From: an uncultured Marinicella sp.
Lineage (GTDB): Bacteria; Pseudomonadota; Gammaproteobacteria; Xanthomonadales; Marinicellaceae
Length of the DNA stretch: 47,860 nt
NCBI GenBank assembly: GCA_947502595.1
Contig: CANNAM010000008.1
Span: 101,473-149,332 of the forward strand
Reading direction: 5' to 3'
In this document: piece by piece, positions 1-8,720 of the stretch
Layout: each line of letters begins with the position of its first letter
Numbering within the stretch: position 1 is the first letter of the stretch
Notes under the pieces: model-generated
Told to the model about the DNA's origin: nothing
Databases searched by the model: none
The model's input: only the letters and a program-made list of their open reading frames with translations
Position numbers and translations under genes: made by a program

Positions 1-244
1 CCGCAAAGTGGCTGGTTTTGTAGCGATGCTGTTGTGTTTGGTACACAGATTGGTTGAATTTAATGTGTTCTGTGTGGTGTGTTGGTACGGGAATACGCAG
101 TGCTGCCTGGATGATTTGTTCATTTTTCATGGCTTCTTGATAGGCTTTAGAGCAGCGTTGGTCTTGATTTATGGCTTGAAGGAACTGTGGGTCCTTAGAG
201 TATGGGTCAGCAGCCAAGTGCTTTTTAAATTCAAAGAAATTCAT
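1..244 (-). CDS. DUF3379-like protein, partial (runs off window)
   Basis: The reading frame starts at ATG 244-242 and stays open to the window edge, giving about 81 residues that begin MNFFEFKKHLAADP. The opening (FxFKKHLAADPYSKDPQF) and a later VPxxxxEHIKFNQS segment resemble the start of DUF3379 proteins. In other gammaproteobacteria these sit directly downstream of an ECF sigma factor and are thought to act as membrane partners, possibly anti-sigma factors. The ATG overlaps the sigma gene stop as ATGA, so the two are probably translationally coupled. The C-terminal part, where a membrane segment would be expected, lies outside the window. The family call comes from a short stretch and from context. 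Confidence 0.7.
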   Translation of the reverse strand, partial: MNFFEFKKHLAADPYSKDPQFLQAINQDQRCSKAYQEAMKNEQIIQAALRIPVPTHHTEHIKFNQSVYQTQQHRYKTSHFA

Positions 245-756
245 ACTTTGTTACCTATTTTGCTTTCTTTGTTTAAGTGTAAAGTGAGTTGTTTTCTGGC
301 CCGAAACAGCTGGGTCATCACCGCACTGGGACTGATGTCTAGTTGCTCAGCGATTTCATCACAACTGAATCCACCTATCACCTGTAGCATCAGTGGTTCA
401 GCATATTTAGGTTCTAAGTTGCGCATTGCTTGGCGGGTGATGTTGATGTCCATTAATTCATCGGGGCTGCGGGTGTGTTTATCTTCAACTTCAAACACAC
501 TGTCATCCAATGAGTTGATAATGGGTTTATGTTTTTCAAACTGGCGAGCAAATTCACGGCGTAAGATGGTAAATATCCAGCTTTTTGCTGCTTTGTCATC
601 TTTTAATTTATCCATGGCGCGCCATGCACGTAGATAGGTTTCTTGTACCAGGTCTTTGGCCATCTGTTCATCCTTGCCTAACCAGTAAGCAAAACGATAC
701 AAGTCTTGGTAATAGATGCCCAGCAGGGCGTCAAACTTTCTTTCTTTGGTGCGCAT
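241..756 (-). CDS. ECF-family RNA polymerase sigma factor
   Basis: This 171-residue protein has the two-domain layout of extracytoplasmic-function sigma factors. Region 2 spans about residues 8-75 (YYQDLYRFAYWLGKD, then DLVQETYLRAWRAMDKL), and it binds core polymerase and the -10 element. Region 4 spans about 108-160 (LEPKYAEPLMLQVIGGFSCDEIAEQLDISPSAVMTQLFRARKQL read in segments), an HTH that recognises the -35 element. The linker is short, and the length is normal for the family. The stop codon overlaps the start of the downstream DUF3379-like gene by 4 nt, which suggests a sigma/anti-sigma pair. The stimulus and regulon cannot be read from the sequence. Confidence 0.93.
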   Translation of the reverse strand: MRTKERKFDALLGIYYQDLYRFAYWLGKDEQMAKDLVQETYLRAWRAMDKLKDDKAAKSWIFTILRREFARQFEKHKPIINSLDDSVFEVEDKHTRSPDELMDINITRQAMRNLEPKYAEPLMLQVIGGFSCDEIAEQLDISPSAVMTQLFRARKQLTLHLNKESKIGNKV

Positions 757-884
757 GTAAGTAAAGACCCTGAATTAAATAATATATGACAAAAACATGA
801 CTTAAGGCATGAATTGCATGGCAGCCATTATATTTTCTTAAAATTCATAGTATGCTACTGTTTTTTTTAAAACAGAGTAGGCTG

Positions 885-3083
885 ATGAAAAACTACGCCA
901 TTATAGTTGGGTTAATTTGTTTAACTGCTTGTCAAACCAAAACAGACGAAACACCCGAAGCAGCCACTGAAAACGCTGTAAATAAAACTGTCGATACTGC
1001 AGTGACTCAAGAGGACAATGATATGACCACCCAGCAACCACCCAAGGCTGAAAAAAGGCCACATGTATTCAAGCAACATGGTTCGGAGCGAATAGATAAC
1101 TACCATTGGCTGCGTGATGACACCCGAACCGACCCAGATGTTCTGGCCTACTTGAATGCTGAGAACAGTTACACCGAAAGTCAAATGGCTGACAGTGAAG
1201 CATTAACCAATCGAGTCTACCATGAAATCATTGACCGCATTGTTCAGAATGATGAATCAGTGCCGTATAAACTGGGTGATTATTGGTACTTCAAAAAATA
1301 CACCGAAGGCAATGAATACCCAATTTATGCCCGTAAAAAAGGCCACATGCAAGCGGCTGAAGAAATCCTGATTGATGTCAATGAATTGGCCGAAGGCCAT
1401 GCATATTACGCCTCAAACAACCAAAGTATCAGCCACAACCACCAGTTGTACGCTTTTTCTGAAGACACCGTCAGTCGCCGTCAGTATGACATCAGATTCA
1501 AAGATTTAAGTACTGGCGAGATGTTGTCTGATGTGATTAAAAACACCACCGGTTCTCTGGCTTGGGCGAAAGACAACAAGACCGTTTTCTACACCCGCAA
1601 ACACCCAACCACGTTGTTGCCATATCAGGTGTACCGACATGAGTTGGGTACCTCGGTTGCCGACGATGTGTTGGTATATGAAGAGCAAGACAACACTTTT
1701 TATGTAGCGTGTTACACCTCGAGATCAAATGATTACATCATGATTTATACCGGTGCGACCACTTTGACTGAAATGCTGTACCTGGATGCCAATGAGCCCA
1801 AAGGTGAGTTCCAGTCCATTTTGCCACGTGAGCCTAAACATGAATACACGGTTGAAGACTTCCAAGGTGACTGGATCATCAAAACCAACTGGGATGCGCT
1901 TAACTCCAGGGTCATGAAAGCACCCATAGGTCAATCAACGGATAAAAGCCAGTGGCAAGAAGTGGTGCCACATGATAATGAAACCTTGATTTATGATATA
2001 GAAACCTTCAAGGATTGGTTGGTACTGGAGCAAAGAAAAGAGGGCATTCGACACATCAAAGCCATGCACTGGCAAACGGGTGAGAGTAAGTTGATTCAAT
2101 CGGATGAGGCCGCTTACACCATGAGCGTCGCCTACAATCCTGAGCAAGACCAAAACATCCTGCGCTATGACTACGATTCATTAACCCAATTGGGCAGCGT
2201 GATGGAGATTGATTTAGCTACGGATGAGAAAAAACAACTCAAACAAGACAAAATCAACGGCGAATACAATGCCGCTGATTACCAATCACAGCGCATGGAG
2301 ATTCAAGCCCGTGATGGTGCCATGGTTCCGGTTTCAATGGTGTATAAAAAAAGCTTGGGCGAGTTGAATCAGCGGCCCTTGTTGGTTTATGCCTATGGCT
2401 CGTATGGTTCATCTATTGATCCGCGCTTCTCTTTGAGTCGCTTGTCGCTGCTAGACCGTGGCTTTATTTATGCCATTCCCCACATTCGTGGCTCACAAGC
2501 CAAAGGTCGGCAGTGGTATGAAGACGGTAAGATGTTCAATAAAATCAACACCTTCACTGACTACATTGATGCCACCAAAGCCTTGTTGGCCAAAGACATT
2601 GGTGATAAAGACCGGGTGTATGCCTGGGGTGGCAGTGCTGGTGGCTTATTGATGGGTGCCGTGGCTAACATGGATGGCATGTTATATGACGGCATGATTG
2701 CTGCGGTGCCGTTTGTTGATGTGGTGACCACCATGTTAGATGAAGACATTCCATTAACTACCGGTGAATTCGATGAATGGGGTAATCCAAAAAACCAGGA
2801 CTCATATGATTACATGTTGTCCTATTCACCTTATGATCAGGTCAAAGCCCAGGACTACCCAAATATTTTGATCACCACCGGCTTACATGATTCTCAAGTA
2901 CAGTATTGGGAACCTGCTAAGTGGGCAGCTAAATTACGTGAGTTAAAAACCGATGATAATTTGGTGTTACTCAGAACCAATATGGATACCGGTCATGGCG
3001 GCGCATCTGGACGATTTTCATACTACAAAGAAACCGCAGCGGATTATGCCTTTTTGTTTAAGTTAGCAGGGATTAAGGAGTAA
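885..3083 (+). CDS. Prolyl oligopeptidase family S9A peptidase (oligopeptidase B-like), lipoprotein
   Basis: The protein is about 732 residues from the ATG at 885. I prefer this start to the upstream ATG at 852 because it opens directly with a signal peptide, MKNYAIIVGLICLTAC, whose LTAC lipobox predicts a lipid-anchored envelope protein. A linker rich in T, E and A follows, then the S9 beta-propeller (HGSERIDNYHWLRDD near its start) and a C-terminal alpha/beta hydrolase domain. The catalytic residues are visible: Ser at about 584 in GGSAGG, Asp at about 669 in GLHDSQVQYW, and His at about 704 in DTGHGG. The stretch ending HIRGSQAKGRQWYEDGK is typical of oligopeptidase B, which cleaves short peptides after basic residues. 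The divergent sigma gene lies upstream. Exact specificity is inferred. Confidence 0.92.
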   Translation: MKNYAIIVGLICLTACQTKTDETPEAATENAVNKTVDTAVTQEDNDMTTQQPPKAEKRPHVFKQHGSERIDNYHWLRDDTRTDPDVLAYLNAENSYTESQMADSEALTNRVYHEIIDRIVQNDESVPYKLGDYWYFKKYTEGNEYPIYARKKGHMQAAEEILIDVNELAEGHAYYASNNQSISHNHQLYAFSEDTVSRRQYDIRFKDLSTGEMLSDVIKNTTGSLAWAKDNKTVFYTRKHPTTLLPYQVYRHELGTSVADDVLVYEEQDNTFYVACYTSRSNDYIMIYTGATTLTEMLYLDANEPKGEFQSILPREPKHEYTVEDFQGDWIIKTNWDALNSRVMKAPIGQSTDKSQWQEVVPHDNETLIYDIETFKDWLVLEQRKEGIRHIKAMHWQTGESKLIQSDEAAYTMSVAYNPEQDQNILRYDYDSLTQLGSVMEIDLATDEKKQLKQDKINGEYNAADYQSQRMEIQARDGAMVPVSMVYKKSLGELNQRPLLVYAYGSYGSSIDPRFSLSRLSLLDRGFIYAIPHIRGSQAKGRQWYEDGKMFNKINTFTDYIDATKALLAKDIGDKDRVYAWGGSAGGLLMGAVANMDGMLYDGMIAAVPFVDVVTTMLDEDIPLTTGEFDEWGNPKNQDSYDYMLSYSPYDQVKAQDYPNILITTGLHDSQVQYWEPAKWAAKLRELKTDDNLVLLRTNMDTGHGGASGRFSYYKETAADYAFLFKLAGIKE

Positions 3084-3183
3084 CAGTATCAATTAAACAG
3101 CCAATGTATTGAATTATTGTATTTTTGAATGTACATACTCGTAAATCTGAGTTATTTTGAAGTTTACTAATAAAGTTGCGAGT

Positions 3184-4811
3184 ATGTATATGAAAGTCTT
3201 ATCAACAATCATTGTAATATTTATAAGTAGTCAAGTTACAGCAAATGATGAGTTCACCCCCCCCATTTATTTGCAGTAAATTGGGTTGAAACGCTTCCAG
3301 AGCCAGTGCTGGTTGAATCAGTGGATGGTTTTGCAGCCGCAGTGGGAGATGTGTTTCCACTGTCCATAAATGCCGAAGCCTTTAGCTACATTGGGAATGC
3401 TGAAATTGATAAGTATTTATATGTGGGTCAAGAGATTCAAGTTTTACTGCCTGGTGAAACAAATGCGGCGATACTTCAAGTTAATAACCTGGAACAAAAT
3501 ATCGACGAAACCCTATTCACATATTCAGGCACGATAAAAGATGCCAACCATTCGAGCTTTGTTATCACACTACACGAGGATGTCATGGATGGACAGATTG
3601 TGGTTGAGCAGCAACTGCACACCATAAATCACATAAGCACCGAGCTTGGTCCAGTTCAGACTTTAACTTGGATAGACCGCAGGCTGATAGACAGCAGCCA
3701 TTTCAGTGATGATGCCTATATTGTTGAAGGCAGGGACACTGATGTTGAGAAGACTCAAAATAATAACGGTAAGTCTGGTAGTAACGGCGGTGTGGTACGA
3801 GTTTTATTTATGTATGGCTCAGATGTGTCTAACCCAACATCATTAACTTCTCAAATTGTTGGAAAAATAAATACTGTATTCAATAACAGCGGCATTTATA
3901 ATTACACGGTTTCAGTGGCTGATATAGATATTATGAACACTGATTTTGGGATTAAATGTAGAGTCGAGATTAGAGATGATATGGATAACAGAAATCCGCC
4001 TTTCTCTGATATTGATACTAAAGTTACTAACACCTATGCTGATATGGTGGTCGTGATAGCCAAAGGTGATGTGCCATTTGCGTGTGGAGGCTTCACTGGA
4101 AGAGTAGGGGGGATAGCCAATGTTTACGACCAATACGGTGGTAACAGCAACAACAGATTCGCTACTTTTTCTGATAATTACGCCTTAGGCGATTTAACCG
4201 CCATCCATGAAATGGGCCATGTTTTTGGTGGCTTGCATGATGTACTATTTAATGGAGTTACTGCATGGGCAAATAATCAGGCCATAGTATCGACTGATGT
4301 GACAGAACAAACTGTAGTTGGGGGAGTAGGACACAGTTTTCCATGTGATTTTGAACCTCCAATCAACGGCGTACCACAACAGGATTGTATCAGGAAAGAA
4401 TATTTTTCTCACACAACCACTAAAACACAGTTTACTGACCTGTCACCTGTAGGTACCAGCACTCGAAACAATGCTGAATACTTTAATAACACCACACTGG
4501 CTGATATAGCTGGTTTTCGTCCTGATCCGCCTGCACCTAATACAGCTCCTGTTCTAACCAATTTAAATCATAATTGTTTTGGGATGAATGAGTTAAGTTG
4601 GAATGTGGTTAATTTAGCCAACTCCTATCAAGTCTATCGGGATGACCAAATAAATTTTCAAAACCCAGTAAGGGTATATAATGGTATGAATCAAAGTTTA
4701 TTTACCAACCATGGTTCAACCGTATATTACAGAGTGAAAGCTTGTAATGAAGGCGGTTGTAGTGGTTATTCTAATGTTGTCACAGCCACTTATATAAATG
4801 GATGTCAGTAA
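3184..4811 (+). CDS. Secreted metzincin-like zinc metalloprotease, frameshifted at a C8 tract
   Basis: A signal peptide (MKVLSTIIVIFISSQVTA, from ATG 3184 or 3190) runs into eight consecutive C at 3257-3264 and then stops at a TAA near 3280. The main ORF resumes in another frame and is open from before 3306 to 4811. One extra C would join the two into a continuous protein of about 542 residues (joint: NDEFTPPHLFAVNWVE). The catalytic zinc site HEMGHVFGGLHD (HExxHxxGxxHD, nt 4206-4241) is intact, and a fibronectin-III-like domain occupies roughly the last 90 residues. The GTG at 3306 is only an apparent start. The break may be a sequencing error, phase variation or real decay. The next gene starts 1 nt after the stop. 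Confidence 0.8.
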
Positions 4812-4812
4812 T

Positions 4813-5817
4813 ATGAAAAAAATCAATCAATACCTCCTGTGGCTACTGATAGTGTTGCAATCAGCCCAAGCTCAACTGTTAACACCACCCTCAATTAAGC
4901 TCAATTCCACTGAAGCTCAGTCGGCTTTGCAGGGCCCTGCCATGCCTTGTCCAGACTGTACGCAGGAATTTACCAACACCATAGTCACACCGCATGCTGG
5001 TTCCTGGTATAACCCACAACAATCGGGCACGGGGTTTTTATTCGATATTCAGAATAACATCTTGGCTGGCTACTATTTTGGTTATGACGAAGCAGGAGCG
5101 CCCATATGGTCTTATTTCAGCGCCAGATTAGAGGATGGTTCTGAGCGAGGTGGGCTGTGGCAGATTCAGGCCGCTTTGTATAAGTACCAGGGCGGGGCTT
5201 GTATCAACTGTGATTACCAGGCACCTGAGGTGGTGGGCAGTTACGGTGAACTTGATATCGTATTCAATCGCTTGGCACATGCCAGTTTTTCCATCGATGG
5301 CGGTGAGGTGCAAAACATCGTACCGCTGTACTTTGGTTATGCCTTGTTGGACTATGCCGACCAAACACCGGCCTACCGCATCCCTGATTTAGAAGGTTGG
5401 TGGACGGTGTTTGATAATGAAGAAGACTCGACTTCAGGCTTGCCCGATATTTGGACATACAACAACTACATGGTGCATATTAGAAAAGGTAGAATTGGAC
5501 GTTTTGATGAACTGGTTTTCTCTATGCTTTTATATGCTGGTGCGCCTGAAATCATTCCTATCGGTAATATTAAATGTAGGAATTCAGTAGCTAGTGGCGT
5601 AAACCAAACCAAATGCGAATTCGCAAACAACCCCTATTTCCCTGACTATGATATTGATCTGGCTAATATCACTGGCACCCGAATTTACGGAGAATCGGAA
5701 AATGGCGACCGTATAGAAATGATTAAACTAAGTTCAGACTCTTGTCCCAGCACTAATAATCCTGAAAACTGCATCAATACTGGTCTTTACGACTATTTAG
5801 ACAATGGTGGGGGTTAA
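4813..5817 (+). CDS. Secreted protein of unknown function
   Basis: I place the start at ATG 4813, one base after the stop of the metalloprotease gene. It gives a clean signal peptide (MKKINQYLLWLLIVLQSAQA) and a total of 334 residues. The mature part has two cysteine pairs (CPDC and CINC) and aromatic-rich repeats of the type GSWYNPQQSGTGFLFD and GYYFGYDEAGAPIWSYF. A second similar stretch (LEGWWTVFDNEEDS) follows, suggesting two related beta-rich modules. Such modules occur in secreted proteins of marine gammaproteobacteria, but I know of no function. The tight spacing suggests co-expression with the protease, for example as an accessory or co-secreted factor; this is inference. Confidence 0.8.
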   Translation: MKKINQYLLWLLIVLQSAQAQLLTPPSIKLNSTEAQSALQGPAMPCPDCTQEFTNTIVTPHAGSWYNPQQSGTGFLFDIQNNILAGYYFGYDEAGAPIWSYFSARLEDGSERGGLWQIQAALYKYQGGACINCDYQAPEVVGSYGELDIVFNRLAHASFSIDGGEVQNIVPLYFGYALLDYADQTPAYRIPDLEGWWTVFDNEEDSTSGLPDIWTYNNYMVHIRKGRIGRFDELVFSMLLYAGAPEIIPIGNIKCRNSVASGVNQTKCEFANNPYFPDYDIDLANITGTRIYGESENGDRIEMIKLSSDSCPSTNNPENCINTGLYDYLDNGGG

Positions 5818-5993
5818 AAAATTCAGCACGCTGCACCTCTGCGTTATTGACTTGACGCAGCTCGATTTTAAGTTAGGTGCCGAGGTCTTGCCTATTGGCT
5901 GAACAATCATATCCAATATCAAGCTATCAGCTAAGGAGATTAAAGTAAACCAGGAATTGTAATGCGCTGAATTTACTTGATAATGAAATTTGA

Positions 5994-6014
5994 GGCTGAA
6001 TATATTTTTCAGCC
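5994..6014. terminator. Hairpin between convergent genes
   Basis: GGCTGAA at 5994-6000 pairs with TTCAGCC at 6008-6014 across a 7-nt loop. It lies between the convergent secreted-protein gene and ettA. A T-rich stretch inside the loop and weak T-richness on the flanks could let it serve as a bidirectional terminator. Confidence 0.5.
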
Positions 6015-6022
6015 CCTAACTT

Positions 6023-7696
6023 TTAGTTATTCTTCAGTGGGCGATATTTAATGCGTTCAGGTTGTAATGCTTTACCATGGCGGTTTTTATAGTCTTGCTC
6101 ATACTCAGTGTAATTGCCCTCAAAGAACTCCACATGTGAATTGTTCTCATACGCCAATATGTGGGTGGCTATGCGGTCCAAGAACCAGCGGTCATGCGAA
6201 ATAACCATCACACAGCCAGCAAAGTTCAACAGCGCCTCTTCCAAAGCACGCAATGTTTCTACATCCAAGTCGTTGGTGGGTTCATCGAGTAACAAGACAT
6301 TGCCACCCAGTTTCAACACTTTGGCCAACTGCAAACGGTTGCGCTCACCACCAGATAAGTGTTTAACCAGTTTTTGCTGGTCAGCGCCTTTGAAGTTAAA
6401 GCGGCTCAACCAAGCCCTGGCAGGTAATGAGTAATTGCCAATTTTAATGACTTCCTCGCCGTCACCCACTTCTTCAAATAAAGGCCGGTCATGACCCAAA
6501 TCTTCACGACTTTGTGAGACATAAGCCAGTTCAACTGTGGGGCCGATGGTGATGTCACCGGAGTCGGCTTGCTCGGTACCAGCAATCATATTGAACAAAG
6601 TTGATTTACCCGCACCGTTGGGGCCGATGATACCAACTATGGCACCTTGCGGCACTTTAAAAGACAAGTCATCAATCAAGTACTTGTCACCAAAAGCCTT
6701 GGACACGTTTTTAAACTCAATCACTGAGTCACCTAAACGTGGTCCTGGTGGGATATATATTTGTGCCGTTTCGTTGCGTTTTTGGAATTCTTTGGACTGC
6801 AGTTCTTCGAACTGTTTCAAGCGGGCTTTGGACTTGGTGCGGCGTCCTTTGGCGTTAGAACGCACCCACTCAAGTTCTTGCTGAATGGTTTTCATGTGCG
6901 CTTGTTCTTGTTTGGATTCCTGCTTCAGGCGCTGTTCTTTTTGTTCCAGCCAAGACGAATAATTGCCTTTCCAAGGTATGCCATGGCCGCGGTCCAGCTC
7001 CAGAATCCACTCAGCCGCATTGTCCAGAAAGTACCGGTCATGGGTGACCGCCACAATGGTGCCAGTGAAGTCATGTAAATAACGTTCTAACCATGCCACC
7101 GTTTCAGCATCTAAATGGTTGGTGGGCTCATCCAATAACAACATATCAGGTGAGGACAGCAGCAGTTGGCACAACGCCACCCGACGTTTTTCACCACCGG
7201 ATAAATGTTTAACTTCCGCGTCCCAAGGTGGTAAGCGCAAAGCTTCAGCGGCCATGTTCATGGTGCGGTCTAAATCCCAACCATTGGCAGCATCAATCTG
7301 TTCTTGTAAATCGGCTTGTTTGGCCAATAATTCGTTCATTTCGTCATCACTCATTGGCTCAGCAAATTGCATGTTGACTGCATCGAAATCAGTCAGCAGC
7401 TGCTTGACTTCACCCATACCAGCTTCGACGTTTTCACGCACTGTTTTGTCGTCTTCCAATTGTGGTTCTTGTGGTAAGTAGCCAATTTTTATGCCCGGTT
7501 GTGGTCGTGCTTCTCCTGAGTACTCTTGGTCAATACCGGCCATAATCCGCAACACAGTGGATTTACCTGAACCATTCAGGCCCAGCACACCGATTTTGGC
7601 GCCAGGAAAAAATGACAAGGAAATGTCCTTAATGATTTCACGATTGGGCGGCACAGTTTTACTCACGCCCATCATGGTATAGATGTATTCAGCCAT
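6023..7696 (-). CDS. ettA: Energy-dependent translational throttle protein EttA (ABC-F ATPase)
   Basis: This 557-residue protein closely matches EttA in length and sequence, including its start (MAEYIYTMMGVSKTVPPNR, then the SLSFFPGAKIGVLGLNGSGKST block). It has two ABC ATPase domains and no membrane segments. In the first, Walker A is at about 39-46, the LSGGE signature at 165-169 and Walker B LLLDEPTNHLD at 185-196. The second has GPNGAGKST, LSGGERNRLQLAK and LLLDEPTNDLD. Between them lies a charged helical linker (KEQRLKQESKQEQAHMK), the P-site tRNA interaction motif of ABC-F proteins. EttA binds the ribosomal E site and gates the first elongation steps according to ATP/ADP ratio. It is transcribed alone. 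Confidence 0.97.
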   Translation of the reverse strand: MAEYIYTMMGVSKTVPPNREIIKDISLSFFPGAKIGVLGLNGSGKSTVLRIMAGIDQEYSGEARPQPGIKIGYLPQEPQLEDDKTVRENVEAGMGEVKQLLTDFDAVNMQFAEPMSDDEMNELLAKQADLQEQIDAANGWDLDRTMNMAAEALRLPPWDAEVKHLSGGEKRRVALCQLLLSSPDMLLLDEPTNHLDAETVAWLERYLHDFTGTIVAVTHDRYFLDNAAEWILELDRGHGIPWKGNYSSWLEQKEQRLKQESKQEQAHMKTIQQELEWVRSNAKGRRTKSKARLKQFEELQSKEFQKRNETAQIYIPPGPRLGDSVIEFKNVSKAFGDKYLIDDLSFKVPQGAIVGIIGPNGAGKSTLFNMIAGTEQADSGDITIGPTVELAYVSQSREDLGHDRPLFEEVGDGEEVIKIGNYSLPARAWLSRFNFKGADQQKLVKHLSGGERNRLQLAKVLKLGGNVLLLDEPTNDLDVETLRALEEALLNFAGCVMVISHDRWFLDRIATHILAYENNSHVEFFEGNYTEYEQDYKNRHGKALQPERIKYRPLKNN

Positions 7697-7789
7697 TGTT
7701 TTTACAGTAACTATTCAAAACGCCCATGATACAAGATGGCCACAGCACTGTCTATCTACAAACACATAATGTGGGCATCAGTCTTGACA

Positions 7790-8449
7790 CTATTTCTGGG
7801 TGATTTTCTCTGCAAAAGTTTCGGGCTTTTGTGACACGCCAGCGGTTAAGGCAAAACGCATGGCTTCTTCAAACGACCAGTCTATGGTTTGCACTTTATT
7901 GCGTTCAATCAAGATCGTGTAACCACCAACCATATAACTCATCGGCAGGTACACAGCCACCAGTTGTGGTGCTTCAGAATTGTTGGCTGTACTGGCTTCA
8001 TTGGCTTGGCTTAATGAGTTGTTGATAGATGCTGGTAAGGACTGGTTGGTGATCATACCGACTAAATAGCCCAATCCTGATGACTGCATGTCAACCAACA
8101 CCACTTGTTGGTCGTTGTTTTGGTTGTTATCAAACATGCCTGCCAGATCTTTCATGGCACTGTATACGGTTTTGATCAGGGGAAATTTCATCAGGTATTT
8201 TTCTATCTTGGTGAACACCCAATTGATGTAGTTGAATTGAAACAACAAGCCCACTGAAATCAAAATCAGCACCACAATAATTAGACCGCTGCCTGGAAAT
8301 ATCAAATGATCTAAAAAAAACGGTTCTAAGGTTTTTTGTCCCAGTTCATCAATCCATCTGACCAGACTCCATACCACCCAAGCAGTGATCAAAATAGGAA
8401 AGACCACCAAAGAGCCTTTTAACAATGGTTTAAGCAGAAAGTTTTTCAT
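7790..8449 (-). CDS. DUF502 family membrane protein
   Basis: This 219-residue protein has two predicted transmembrane segments near the N-terminus (about 12-30, GSLVVFPILITAWVVWSLV; about 55-74, GLIIVVLILISVGLLFQFNY). A conserved region follows with KIEKYLMKFPLIKTVYSAMKDL and MSYMVGGYTILI, features of DUF502 proteins. Those are widespread inner-membrane proteins without an established biochemical role. There is a low-complexity insert rich in S, N and A around residues 148-165. It lies just upstream of ettA on the same strand, with a 93-nt gap, so an operon is possible but not certain. Confidence 0.88.
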   Translation of the reverse strand: MKNFLLKPLLKGSLVVFPILITAWVVWSLVRWIDELGQKTLEPFFLDHLIFPGSGLIIVVLILISVGLLFQFNYINWVFTKIEKYLMKFPLIKTVYSAMKDLAGMFDNNQNNDQQVVLVDMQSSGLGYLVGMITNQSLPASINNSLSQANEASTANNSEAPQLVAVYLPMSYMVGGYTILIERNKVQTIDWSFEEAMRFALTAGVSQKPETFAEKITQK

Positions 8450-8720
8450 GGGCTTGTAAACAGCTAATTAGGGTCAATTATCATGCCACATTTTTACTTA
8501 AATATCTAACCCCATTGGTCATGAAAATAAGCAGACGTAATATAGAAAAATATTACTGGCTTAGGCAGGTAGTTGGATTATAAAAATGACTTCAGTGTGG
8601 TTTAAGAAATACCATCAGTATGTACATGCCAACCGAACCGGTGACCAAACAGTGACAGATTTAATCAATCCCAATGGATTGGTCTTCGTGTTAAAATGCG
8701 CCACTTTTTGTAATTAATTA

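Noticed and set aside
8..637. 209-residue plus-strand ORF at the window start
   Set aside because: It is antisense to the sigma factor and DUF3379-like genes, whose protein sequences are clearly recognisable.
6114..7682. Several plus-strand ORFs over ettA
   Set aside because: Shadows of the ettA coding frame.
8586..8717. Possible 43-residue ORF upstream of tex (MTSVWFKKYHQYVH...)
   Set aside because: No ribosome site, no family, and it ends just before the tex start in what is probably its promoter/leader region.
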